Assembly: GCA_903813345.2 (NCBI GenBank)
Contig: CAIIXF020000006.1
Span: 14,822,348-14,886,347, forward strand
Direction of reading: 5' to 3'
Length of the DNA stretch: 64,000 nucleotides
Origin: Owenia fusiformis
Taxonomy: Eukaryota > Annelida > Polychaeta > Sabellida > Oweniidae
This document shows, in pieces, positions 12,351 through 22,920 of the stretch. Below the pieces are notes generated by a model that ran no database searches, was not told where the DNA came from, and saw only the letters and a list, made by a program, of their open reading frames with translations. A program made the position numbers and the translations under genes. Within the stretch, counting starts at the first letter, position 1. Each line of letters opens with the position of its first letter.

Positions 12351-13574
12351 ATGACGGGATTTGTCAAAGTTGGGTTTGTGGTGTTATTACTTCTAATGCT
12401 ATGTCAATTTATCCTTTTAAACCGCTACAAGATATTTAACAAGAATAAACTGGCGAAAGTGCCGGAATCGAGGGAATATTTCAACTTGCAAGACAACATG
12501 AATCAAATCCAACAGAGGAGAAAACATATGCGAGCACACTGCTCTAGGCACACCAGATCTTATCCGAATAAAGCTCGTCATCAGGAGAAGGTATACAAGA
12601 GGTTGTTGGTTAACGAACAGTATAAATTTCTCCTCTGTCCAGTAGCAAAGATTGGCAGTACATTTTTGAAAGCAGTTTTTAAAACACTAAACACAACGGA
12701 AAGGAACCCGATAAGAACGCTTGAAAATTCGCCAATAATACGCAAAGAACGATTTCCAATTTTGACGGATTTTAACAAAACCGAACAAGATAGAATACTG
12801 AGAACATATACCAAAGTTATATTTGTCAGGAATCCATTCAGGAGACTTTTCTCTGGTTACCAAAACAAATTTGTAACCATAAATTATCCTTTTTGGTCAA
12901 GAGGAATGCGTGCAGGAATAATAAAGACGTTTCGTCCAAACCCTAGTAATAAATCGCTGACCTGTGGCCATGATACAAAATTTGAAGAATTTCTTAGTTA
13001 CGTAATTGCGCTTTCTGAAAAGGGTGGAGTCGAAAACATGGATATACATTGGCAACCGATTGATATCGAATGTGATCCATGTATGATCGATTATAACATT
13101 ATAGGGAAAATGGAAACATTTCATAGTGACATGCAGTACTTTTTGAGTACCATTGGTGCAGAAGATAGGATAGAGCTTCCAAGGCCCGGATCCTCTAGCT
13201 TGGAACATCTCAGATCTCGACTGAAAGGTGAAATTAAGTGGGCCTTTAATCAGTTGTCTAAGCTGAAGGACTGCATATCTGAAAATGAATACAGTATGCG
13301 GATTGTTCAAAACTTTGTGAGTCATGGCTATATTGAACCTTTAGATGCCACCGACCTCGACGATTTATCAAAAATTCGCTATGGACCAAACACAGCAGAA
13401 AAACTGACAAAATGGATCTTTAATTATGTGGATAAAAGCAACAAGACATATTTATTGAACCTTCCGGAAGAAACACAAAAAGCTGCATATGCTAGACTAC
13501 CAAGGGACTTATTATTAAGAGCAAAAATGGCCTACCTGAACGATCTGGCATTGTTCAGTTATGATTCACCCTAG
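12351..13574 (+). CDS. Golgi carbohydrate sulfotransferase (HNK-1ST/CHST family)
   Basis: A 407-residue single-exon protein of the Sulfotransfer_2 family, which moves sulfate from PAPS onto galactose, GalNAc or glucuronate residues of glycans in the Golgi lumen. Residues 1-7 are the cytoplasmic tail and about 8-24 (VGFVVLLLLMLCQFILL) a signal anchor, giving type II topology. The 5'-phosphosulfate loop is CPVAKIGSTFLKAVF (about 97-111), and the 3'-phosphate site is FVRNPFRRLFSGY (about 157-169). The family block HWQPIDIECDPC...YNIIGKMET follows at about 233-259, and the C-terminus ends in a LNDLALFSYD-type motif. Three candidate N-glycosylation sequons are visible (NTT, NKS, NKT). Length is slightly above vertebrate CHST8-14 (about 350-420). 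Acceptor specificity cannot be assigned. AATAAA follows at 13594. Confidence 0.93.
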   Translation: MTGFVKVGFVVLLLLMLCQFILLNRYKIFNKNKLAKVPESREYFNLQDNMNQIQQRRKHMRAHCSRHTRSYPNKARHQEKVYKRLLVNEQYKFLLCPVAKIGSTFLKAVFKTLNTTERNPIRTLENSPIIRKERFPILTDFNKTEQDRILRTYTKVIFVRNPFRRLFSGYQNKFVTINYPFWSRGMRAGIIKTFRPNPSNKSLTCGHDTKFEEFLSYVIALSEKGGVENMDIHWQPIDIECDPCMIDYNIIGKMETFHSDMQYFLSTIGAEDRIELPRPGSSSLEHLRSRLKGEIKWAFNQLSKLKDCISENEYSMRIVQNFVSHGYIEPLDATDLDDLSKIRYGPNTAEKLTKWIFNYVDKSNKTYLLNLPEETQKAAYARLPRDLLLRAKMAYLNDLALFSYDSP

Positions 13575-13593
13575 CACTACTAGCTCTCATTGA

Positions 13594-13599
13594 AATAAA
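13594..13599 (+). terminator. Polyadenylation signal AATAAA
   Basis: AATAAA lies 20 bp after the sulfotransferase stop codon, giving a very short 3' UTR. Confidence 0.6.
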
Positions 13600-14551
13600 C
13601 AAATCGTATTAATTTGCATTTTTATCCTACATGGAATCTCAATGTACCCATTTTGATGAAATCATTGTATATTTGTGCTTCATTTTTATGCGAGGCCAGA
13701 TCAAAAAGTTTCTTACCAAATCCTATTTTTAATTCTAGAGAAAACAACCTGATTTTTCATGAAATATGCTTATAGCATTTAGCTTTAGCATGCATATATC
13801 ATTTGGAGTATTTAATGTTATACTGTTCATTGAGAGGTTACCATAGCAACCAAACTTAGGAAGGATGGAGAAGCAGTTATAACTAAGCCTAATTAACTGG
13901 GCCTAACTTTATCTAATACGGTCACATACATACTTGTACGTATATTTTGAATGTCCAATGTGTTCAACTGAAATGGTGATACGATAATACAATGCTGTTT
14001 ATGTGAAACAAACAACACCCCATGCAGACAGATCGCCTAAAATTACATTCGTATAATCATGGGCTCTACCACTCTTGAGCCTACTTTGCATGGGTTCACA
14101 AACTTTTTTTACATGCCTTGGGGTCCCCTACATGAATCTAAAGTCAAATTGAATCTAGGTGTTTTGGACACAAATGGCCTTGGCCGTAGTACTATAACGG
14201 CTAACTCGGGTTTTGAGGGCGCAGCTTATGCCAACGAGTGCTTGTGTCTCCGTGGACTGAGATTTGCGGACAATGAATCAATAATTGAAGTTTTCAATAG
14301 CAGCCTCTACAAAATATCTGATTTTAATGAATATCTCCTTTATTTCCCCGGATGTATTCAAAGATCGTGTCACTAGTTGCAGGAAGTGTATCTCCTTCGG
14401 AGGAAATTATTTTGAATAAAACGTCAACAATTAATAAATGATTTATGTCATATTACTAGCAATGCATTCTGTGAAAATGTCAAGTCAAAATCTCAAGAAA
14501 CAAAAAATGAGAGCATTTGATAAGAAACTTTCTGATCAGGCCTCGTATATA
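13600..14551. other. Non-coding stretch, no gene supported
   Basis: It includes a 105-codon frame (14059-14376) whose peptide I cannot relate to any family and which lacks splice or promoter context. No repeat structure was recognised. Confidence 0.4.
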
Positions 14552-15658
14552 TAGTACCCCACACACAATTTGTCGTCTACTTTGATGTGTTGTAGAAAAA
14601 TATCCAATAAGAGTTTTCTCATGAAATTTGGCATACATTAAATTGAAACAATTTGTGACACTCAAATTTTTTTTGTTTGGGGTCATCTGACTTCAACACA
14701 ATTTGACTTCGGTTTCTAAATTGCTACGCATTTACAGATTTGACCTAAATTAAGCTAAATTTTGAAACAATTTGTAACAAATTGATTACAAAAAAATTTG
14801 AATATTCTGGTCAATCCTATCCTATTAAACACCATTATAATCCATTGGTAAAAGAAAAACTGAACCAAGCAGGAGTGACTGTTATACTGTTACAATGTTA
14901 TGATGTTACCCCTAAAAGTTCACATGTTTAATCCATGTGAATCATTTCCAACAAAAGGTAAGCCGTCGGTGGCCACCTGTGAGGTATTGGGTGAATATTC
15001 CTCCCGATCGTAGGCCAACGAAAAATTGAGTTCAACCTCACTGTTAACAATGCATTAATTGAATTAAACAAAATACAACCATTTTCTTGAGATTTTATGA
15101 GATGCCAGCTACTGGAAAGGATTTTTTAATCGAGTGAGACAGTAGGAAATGCTGTAGTGGTAGGATGGGATAGAAATCCAAGCAGGGATATGTTTCAGTG
15201 CCCTGATAAACCTTTATAGACTTAAAGCCAACAAACCATGATATATGCACCCGTCCATGTATTGAAAGTATTAAAAGGGTCGTCACTCTTAAATAATAAT
15301 AAAACCACACTTACCATATTCCTGTTTAGGAGTTAAACATCTCCAACACATAGTAACAATATCTTAAGAGAACAGACAAACCAAATATAATGCAATAAGT
15401 TTGTAATCAAAATGTAATCAAAATGATTTAAACTCTCTTTAAAACTGCAAAACTGGAAATTTTCGTCAACTTTTGTTAAAACATGAATATTTTAAAATTG
15501 CTTGATTTTCGTCAATATTACTTAAATTTCCAAACAAAAAAATTTGAGTGTCACAAAATATTTCAAGTTTAAGTATGCCAAATTTCATAAGCAAACTCTT
15601 TTTGGATATTTTTCTACAATACACTAAAGTAGACGACAAAATTGTGTATGGGGTACTA
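14552..15658. mobile_element. Inverted-repeat element, arms of about 123 bp
   Basis: Left arm 14552-14674 and right arm 15536-15658 are inverted copies with scattered mismatches: TAGTACCCCACACACAATTT against TAGTACCCCATACACAATTT, running on through TAGAAAAATATCC and TTTGTGACACTCAAATTTTT. About 860 bp of non-coding DNA lies between. Probably a MITE or foldback remnant; no clear target duplication. Confidence 0.65.
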
Positions 15659-16429
15659 ATTAAAGGAGAAATTATTGCCATGTTTCGGTTTTTCTATGGG
15701 CAAAACTGAGTACACAGCATCAGTCATGATGCAAAAACTGTCATATTTTTCGAAAACAACAATATCGAGAGTATGATAAACAAGAGTAAACCCAGAGTAC
15801 TTTCGGTCAAGTCAGAATACTTCAGCAAGAGTCACAAATACTTGGGTAGCCCATAACACTTGGAACTTTCATATTCGTCTCGTCTGTATAGACATGCAAT
15901 ACCCGCAATACATGAAAAGAGTCAAAAGACTGTAAATTGTGAATTGGCTACATAGATGTTTTTATTTGAACAAATATTTTTGAAGAACACCAAAACATTT
16001 AATTTCTCTTTGTGACTCATTTTAATGGATATAAAAAACATAGCCTATATATACATCAATAGTCGTTTCATTTGTATTGACATGAAGCATTCACTCAGTA
16101 GTAATTCGGATTTGTTAATACGTGGGTCGTGGGAAAGGAATGTACTAGCAGGGGCGTAGGAATGAGTAAATTCAACACTACGCCCAAAAATATGAATCAG
16201 TTGTGTCAAATCTTCTTTATCAAAACGCCTATTTTATGCTCGTAAAACGTCATTTTATGGCAATACCTTTCTAATGTGCTTAAAATGTTCTAATGTAAAT
16301 GTTAATTTTCTCGAACGATAAAGACTACCAATTTCCAAATAACAATTAGAGATTTTTAATCATTTTTGAATAATTGAATTTAGACCACTTTAAATGTTCA
16401 CAGTTTATCATGTTTATTGTAAATTTAAT
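15659..16429. other. AT-rich non-coding stretch, nothing recognised
   Basis: No supported ORF, repeat or RNA gene. Confidence 0.4.
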
Positions 16430-16530
16430 TATGGGCAGTCATACACCCCCTGGGGTGTCATAGCCTGTATAATGTTGTAATTTTTGTAATGAAAACTGAA
16501 ATAAATTATTTTGAAATTGAATTGAATTGA
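16430..16530 (+). mobile_element. LINE 3'-end-like fragment with (ATTGA)n tail
   Basis: The string TAATTTTTGTAATGAAAACT, then AATAAATTATTTTGAAATTG and a short run of ATTGA units, looks like the 3' terminus of CR1/L2-like LINEs, which often end in short tandem tails. There is no coding sequence to confirm it. Confidence 0.35.
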
Positions 16531-16735
16531 TACATAGTATTGTCTGATTCCGTGTACCGTGCAATACAGATTAAAGAAAACTAGTATGATCAATCGATTT
16601 AAGAAACATATTCGTGGTCAATAATACTATAGCATTTTTCATGTTGATTCACCGTATTGTGCTGCCATCTTTCAATGGGTTTCTTATAGGTTTTGTAGGG
16701 TAAGGGATTGCCTTTCATTTCCTATAACTTGGGGG

Positions 16736-16743
16736 TATTTAAG
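16736..16743 (+). promoter_or_regulatory. TATA-like box upstream of the left LTR
   Basis: TATTTAAG lies about 150 bp before the left LTR as delimited by homology to the right copy. If it is the element's promoter, the true left LTR would begin further upstream and the right LTR would lack its U3 part. Confidence 0.3.
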
Positions 16744-16883
16744 AGAAATTTTGGGCTTCATTCAGTAGAGAGTTAGATCGGGGGGAACATCACACATCAT
16801 TTCTTTTCATCTTATTAATCTCATTTTCATTCTTTCTTTATCTTTGAACAGTTTTATTTTATACTGAAGAGTGTAATTGTACA

Positions 16884-17031
16884 TGTTAAGTCTTTTACTT
16901 GGAATAAAGTATAGTTTTATGAGTATATTAATTCAGTGTTAATCTTGTCTTTTTTACATTACAAGACCAATCCATATTATTTTATGAAGAACCCACAGAG
17001 CTATTTAAACAATAAAGATTCGAAGCTTCAT
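16884..17031 (+). repeat. Left LTR (148 bp) of a non-autonomous retroelement
   Basis: Begins TG and ends CA, contains AATAAA at 16903-16908, and matches 21775-21920 with only a few differences (about 97% by eye): a one-base indel in a T run plus changes in the last 20 bases. Preceding GTACA compares with ATACA after the right LTR, a possible 5-bp target duplication with one mismatch. Confidence 0.8.
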
Positions 17032-17032
17032 T

Positions 17033-17050
17033 GGTGGCAGCGGTGGGATT
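17033..17050 (+). other. Primer-binding site complementary to tRNA-Leu 3' end
   Basis: TGGTGGCAGCGGTGGGAT begins one base after the LTR. Its complement, ATCCCACCGCTGCCACCA, is the 3' end plus CCA of animal tRNA-Leu(AAG/TAG) as I know it. This supports reverse-transcription ancestry. Confidence 0.75.
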
Positions 17051-18030
17051 GGTCTTTGTCTTGTAAAGAGATTCTTTTTGCAGTTTTAGTGTCTTTATTT
17101 TCATTAAAGAGTGGAGATTAGTTCTCTTCACATCTTTAAATTTGATTAACTTTTACTGAAGAGTGGAGATTAGTTCTCTTCGCATCTTCAAGTTAGCTTT
17201 ACTCTTACAAAAGAGCGGAGATTAGTTCTCTTCGTTTCTTTCTTTTAAGTTAGGTTCATTATATACTGAAGAGTGAAGATTAGTTCTCTTCAACTCTTTC
17301 TTTAGGATTTTGTCTTCATATTCAGTTTACTTTGAATGAAGAGTATTTGTGTTCACTGTACTATTAGATATTAACTTTGTCTTTATGCACAATGTTTGTT
17401 TATGCCTGCATTTAAGTTGACAGTCTTCACTTAAAAGACTGATAATGATCTTGCGTTTGTGTACGCTCAGTTAATTTATGCGTAACTTTACCTTGATCTT
17501 GTGAACAAAAAGAAGACAAAGAGTCGAGAATATTTTATGTTTACACGTGCTATTGTTAAGGGAATCATCATTTAGTAATGAAGACGGGCTCCCGTTGTAG
17601 TTACTTTTAAAATTGAAATACGAAAACGCTTGCATTTCAGCGTTGTACTAATTTCTGTATTTGCTATCAACAAGAAGCTCATGTAACAGGCTCCTGTTTT
17701 AGTTACTTCAAAAACACTTTCTTTTACTTTCTTTCTATCCTTTATTTCTACAATTGTGCATGCTAAGACGCATTGCTTTAAAATTGGCAAAATCGAGCGC
17801 GTATCTATTTGTTTGGCTGTGGCATAGTGTTAAGATTGTCCCGAATTGGTGTAAGACGAAATTATGAATTGAGAAGTATTTTATTTGAATGTTCGAGATC
17901 TAGTTTTTGGACTTTGTATTTTGTAAAAATCCCTGTATTGATGATAAAAGCGTACTTGATTCTGTTTGTGTTTTGATATTACGTATAGATTATAGCTCAT
18001 TCATTAAATAGAAGTTGATACCTTGTGAAT

Positions 18031-18282
18031 ATGGAGGGGAAGGATCAAGGTGAAAATGGGTGTTCTGTCGTGTTAGGTGCCGTCGGGGAAAATGAAGATG
18101 AGAAAGACGAAAATAATGAAAACTTTGATTTGATTTGGTCAGATAAAAATGTAAGTCTCCATGACGAGAAAGACACAGATGGCAAAATCACGGTTTCACC
18201 TGAAAATCAAAATGAAGAAAAGAAATCGTCGGATGGTTTATTAAGGCGTAGTCTTGCTTCAATATTGAAATGCAAGAAATAG
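18031..18282 (+). CDS. Small acidic ORF inside the LTR element
   Basis: An 83-codon frame (from the second ATG) starting MEGKDQ, very rich in E, D, N and K, ending in a basic stretch (LLRRSLASILKCKK). It matches no domain I know. It is the only ORF over 80 codons in the 4.7 kb interior, so it could be a residual or accessory protein of the element or a chance frame in A-rich DNA. Confidence 0.2.
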   Translation: MEGKDQGENGCSVVLGAVGENEDEKDENNENFDLIWSDKNVSLHDEKDTDGKITVSPENQNEEKKSSDGLLRRSLASILKCKK

Positions 18283-20454
18283 AAGAGCGCCTACAAGATA
18301 TGGATGGGATTAATTGATTGTTTAGTCAAAGAATGTATATAGTGTGTATAAGCAGAGACCTATAAAACATTTTATATGTCTCTGGTATAAGTAAATATAA
18401 AGGGAACATATTTAGTTAGCTAGTTGGTTAGTTAGGTAGTTAGGTAGATAGTCGGTTAGTAGTAAGTTAATTAAATGTGTGCTGCATGAGCATTGTTTAT
18501 CTCGTGATTATTTAAAAGCGAAAAGGTACATAATACAGAGTTAAGTAAAAGTTAATAACGCATACGCTGCTGCAAACATGAGATATTTTTATATTTTGAT
18601 AAAGCCTTTATTTCAAACTCTTAATGGAATTGCATAGGTATATTTTAATGGCTAGTGGATGAAAACATGACTTGCAAAAAAATTGTCCAGGGGAGGTAAA
18701 GCCTTTCAAGTATGAAAACAGGACCATTTTGTAGTATTGAAGAACATTTTTCTTTATTAATTATGCATAGAAAGAGTCAAACATCCGTATTTGGCAAGAA
18801 TGCATGTTTGTTTTGTGTTGCTGAATGGATGAATGAGATTTGTCATTTTTGTAAAATGTGGTTGCCCGGGCAATTAGAAATAAGCAATTAGAAGTAACAA
18901 TAAAGAGTAAAAAATTAGAATTAAAAAATTAGAAGTAAGCAAATAACAAAAAGACTGAAGAGTAACTTGTAAAATGAGATTTCTGAAGGCAATTTATGTT
19001 ATGATATGAAATTCCATGAAAATGGAGGGGGTAGTTTGAGACTGGTGGTTTGTTATAGAAAATTATGATGGAATTTCATATTCCATTCGTGTAGTAAGGC
19101 CTGGCAGTTATATGGTACTTAAATGATGAAAAGTGAAGTCGGCTTCTTGTCATGTGTTCTTGGATATTGCATCTAAGTTGATAAGTTAGCTAGAAGAAGA
19201 GTTCAATGTTGTTTTAAATCGAGGTTGTGTGGTTGTTACTTATTCTTGGATATCGCATCTAAGTTGAATCATAGGTAACAAATGATCCACATGTAATGCA
19301 GTGGGGTAGAATAACTGGTATTTATCCTTGGATATCGCATCTAAGTTGAATCATAGGTATCAGTTAGCCCACGTGCACTGAAAGTAACATTAGTTGGAAT
19401 TACTCGGTATTATGTAGAATTAGTGCAGTTTTGTTTTAAGACTCGGCATCATGAACCAGGGTTGGAGAATAATTTTGCTATGACTTTAAGAGGAATCAAA
19501 TGGCTAATAATTTTAATATTACTTACAGTGAGCAAGTTGTATCTTTTCAGGATGCGAAAAGCATAAAAGTATATCGCATGTTTTTCTGTTTGTGTATTGT
19601 GGAAATTGCATCATAAGATTATGATGATTTTAGTCTATCAAGAAACATATTCCTGCTGGACGGGATTATATTATCTTTGGGATATCTTGTCTTTAGGTTT
19701 CTGATTTTGCATTTTATTGTTTTATTCCACACTATTTGTTATGAGATTTTGCCATGTACATGCTCGAAATATTATGGTTATTTCCTGAGCGGCAACTGGA
19801 TAATGTTATGATGACGATCATAAATTGTCAAATTTAGGGTTCAATAGAGAATTGAATTGAAGCCCAGGCAAGTGGTTTTCTCAGTTTTGTAAGAAAGTAC
19901 AAACTGTGGATCCTACAACGAGATTTTGTTATGACAGCCATCAATCATCAGGTTTAGTGAAATGAATACATGAGAGATTAGTCATTTATATTTGAATATA
20001 GCAATTTGTTTGTATTTGTGAAATACATAGCGCTAAGTATGAAAATATAGAATTCTTTGGAAAATCCAAAGTAAAATGCTATTGTGCACTGAGGTGTTAC
20101 TGATTTACTTTCGGAAACAAAGTCCTAGCAAGAGGGGGCGACCTGATGAAAAGGTTTTAGTAATCTTGGCAGAGTCTGAAACCCATGTTGCATTATTGAT
20201 GTTAATGTTAAATCGCTAGATATGTATAATTGTGTTATTACTTTTTGGAATTTGTCCTGCCTATTATGAAAAACATGTTAAGCCATATTCATATTCTTTC
20301 TTACTGTTCGTAAACAATTTGCATCTTTTATTTTAAAAGACTAACCACTCAGTGCATTTTAAAGATAAAGACAAGTTTCACAAGTAACAATCAGAGATCA
20401 TTTTGAAGAATAGAGAGAAAAATAAATAATTTCATGAAGAGTTGAAGTTGAAGA

Positions 20455-21039
20455 TAGTGGTGTCAATTAACCGCTTGAGCATTAACCGGTTAACCGGGGG
20501 TTTTTACCGGTTAAAGTCGGTTAACCGGCGGGAAATTTGAACTGATAATTTCAAATGAAATCTTCATCTTCGATCTTGAAAGTTGAAAAAATTGGAAAAA
20601 TGATATATCGGCGTTTATTTTTTACGTTCGTCAAGCTTTACGCTATTCTATGTAAGTAAGCGCGGGAAAGCAATGTGGCAGGGATTAAAGATGCTGATTG
20701 GATGTTTGTAAGGAATTATCGGGCCTATCACATGTATGAGTAGCTCACATGCAACTGACGCTTGAAAAACAAACAGATTAAAATGCAAAGCAAGCGCGGG
20801 AAAGCAATGTGGCAGGGATTAAAGTTGCTGATTGGATGTTTGTAAGGAGTTATGGGACTTATGACATGTATGAGTAGCTTACGTGAAACTGACACCATAA
20901 AACCAAACGGATTAGCATGCAAAATAAGCGCGGGAAATAATAGAATTATACACGGTCAACTAACCGCCCATAAAAACTCAGACCGGTCAAGGCATTATCG
21001 GCGGTTAACCGGTTAACCGGTTAATACTTGACACCTCTA
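20455..21039. mobile_element. hAT-family MITE nested in the LTR element
   Basis: Ends TAGTGGTGTCAATTAACCG and, inverted, TAGAGGTGTCAAGTATTAAC lead into repeated AACCGGTT blocks. An exact 8-bp duplication, GTTGAAGA, flanks it (20447-20454 and 21040-21047). The TAGNGGTGTCAA termini and 8-bp TSD are hAT hallmarks. Inside are two copies, and a partial third, of a unit of about 134 bp beginning AAGCGCGGGAAAGCAATGTG (20658, 20792, about 20929). No transposase. Confidence 0.88.
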
Positions 21040-21774
21040 GTTGAAGAGTTGCTAGAAGAGTTGAAGAGTTGAAAAACGCTCAGTCATGAAAGACAAGTCA
21101 AGTGAAAAGTTTGTATGTTGAAGAGATAGAAAGACTAGTTACTTGTCAATGAAGAGAAATTGATGTCTTGAAGAAAATTAAATTCATGAAGAGTTTAGAA
21201 CACGAAGAAGACTTGTTTATGTCACATAGAAAAGCAAGTTAAAGACATGTTAATAAAAAATGTTTCTTAAAGACACTTTTGGAGAACTTTTTGAGAATTA
21301 AAAAATTAATTGCCCGGGATCCCAGTAAGCGATTTCCTATGACGACCTGAAGTAGATGACGACTACCTAACCGTGAAGAAGCGATGAAGATGACCTGTGA
21401 AGGCGATGCCTATGTCTTATGGAGATGCAGACGACGCGGATTTCGGATGGAGTGGAGCCACAGAGGATTTCGACAACTGATGAAGTATCTGAAGATGTAC
21501 GATCTCCTGTTATTATGAACAATTCTTTTCTCCAACGAAAACGTTTATTATGAACACTGCTACAAGGAAATGGATATTTTATTATGGATTCTTAAGCGAG
21601 GATACGGACATATTCGATAATGGATACGATGCGGACGTGCATGTGATATACGGATTATGGATATTATTTCGACTACTAAGACGGTGCATATTTTGGATTC
21701 GAAAATATTACATCGTGGACTAGATGCACGTATTACAGCATCGCATTGGATCCAGGACTAGATACGCGGATACA

Positions 21775-21920
21775 TGTTAAGTCTTTTACTTGGAATAAAG
21801 TATAGTTTTATGAGTATATTAATTCAGTGTTAATCTTGTCTTTTTTACATTACAAGACCAATCCATATTATTTTATGAAGAACCCACAGAGCTATTTAAA
21901 CAACAAAGCTCGAAGCTTCA
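21775..21920 (+). repeat. Right LTR of the LARD-like element
   Basis: A 146-bp direct repeat of 16884-17031, TG...CA bounded. The sequence before it (GGATACA) is not purine-rich, which is unusual. Confidence 0.8.
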
Positions 21921-22176
21921 ATACAATTAACCCTTATGTCTGCACTCTTATTCCCGAGACCAAATAACCCCCCCCCCCCTCCACGGAGGTCAAATCGAGG
22001 TCAACGTAACTTAGGGGGTGCCAAAATGCTATATTTCCTAAAGAAATAATCTATTATCTTTCAAATGAAATCAAAATCCAGGTAATAGCTTTTCTAGAAG
22101 TGAAGTTATACTTTATGTACTTTCAAAGTTCATAATCGTACATAATTTAACATTCATATTTCAAGAAGTACTACTA

Positions 22177-22920
22177 CAGGGTGGGCCAAAAAAATTTGCA
22201 ACTTTTTAGAAGGCAAAAAAAGTATCATAACATTATGATATTGACATGAAATCTTTTTTACAGAAACCTAGTGATAGGCATATTTTACCATTCAAATACT
22301 TAAGCTTATACTGACTTCAATTTTTTTGTCAGATGTTTGAATATTATGGTAAATTGTTTATGTGTCCAAGATTTACCATTTTTCCTAGAAAATGTGACTT
22401 TCTATGATTTTATGTGATCAACACTAACACATTCATAATGTTTATTAAATCTGCTACAATCTTTGATAACTGTTTAACCAATGGCTATAACAGGTTTATA
22501 TCAGTATCTAGTCACTATGGTAGTATTGTTACACTGTATTAATTATTTATTAAACAAATGCTCTATGCATCCGCCTTTCACCTTCACAATCACATGGAGA
22601 CTAGAACCGAACTGGTCATTGGCGAGATCCAGCACTTCTTGTGGTAGTTCTCTCCACTGATCCTGCAGAACTTCTTATAGTTGATCAATAATTTGTGGGG
22701 TATAACCATTAACTACAATACTTTGCTCCAGGTGCCCCCATGTGTAATAGTCCAAGGGGTTGGCATCTGGTGTATTTGGGTGGCCATTCGACTCAGGACT
22801 AATATTCTTCAAAAGGGACATCTTTCAAGAATGAGGGCTCTTTCAGCCCCAGGTGATAACTTATTCCAGCAGGATAGTGCTCCTGACCATAGGGCAAAAG
22901 TCAAGTCAAGTAGCTTTTGA
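22177..22920. pseudogene. Tc1/mariner-type transposase relic, internally inverted
   Basis: CAGGGTGGGCC preceded by TA (22175-22187) looks like a mariner-type terminus. On the minus strand, 22800-22570 translates to HPNTPDANPLDYYTWGHLEQ and, after a stop, LPQEVLDLANDQF: the last-aspartate and C-terminal region of the DDE/D domain. On the plus strand, 22849-22905 gives GDNLFQQDSAPDHRAKV, the middle-aspartate block. In an intact transposase these lie on one strand, so the copy was broken by inversion. Both pieces are short and stop-ridden; it cannot be active. Confidence 0.8.

Larger units (their letters stand above)
16884..21920 (+). mobile_element. LARD/TRIM-like LTR retroelement, about 5 kb
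   Basis: Two near-identical short LTRs flank about 4.7 kb of internal DNA without gag, protease, reverse transcriptase or integrase. A primer-binding site follows the left LTR directly. The leader (17105-17302) holds four copies of GAGATTAGTTCTCTTC, each within a GAAGAG...CTCTTC hairpin, about 52-56 bp apart. CTTGGATATYGCATCTAAGT recurs three times at about 19157-19350. No polypurine tract is evident before the right LTR. A large retrotransposon derivative mobilised in trans fits best; replacement of the interior by unrelated DNA is the alternative. Confidence 0.7.

Noticed and set aside
14059-14376. 105-codon plus-strand ORF
   Set aside because: No recognisable family, no promoter or splice context, composition like surrounding non-coding DNA.
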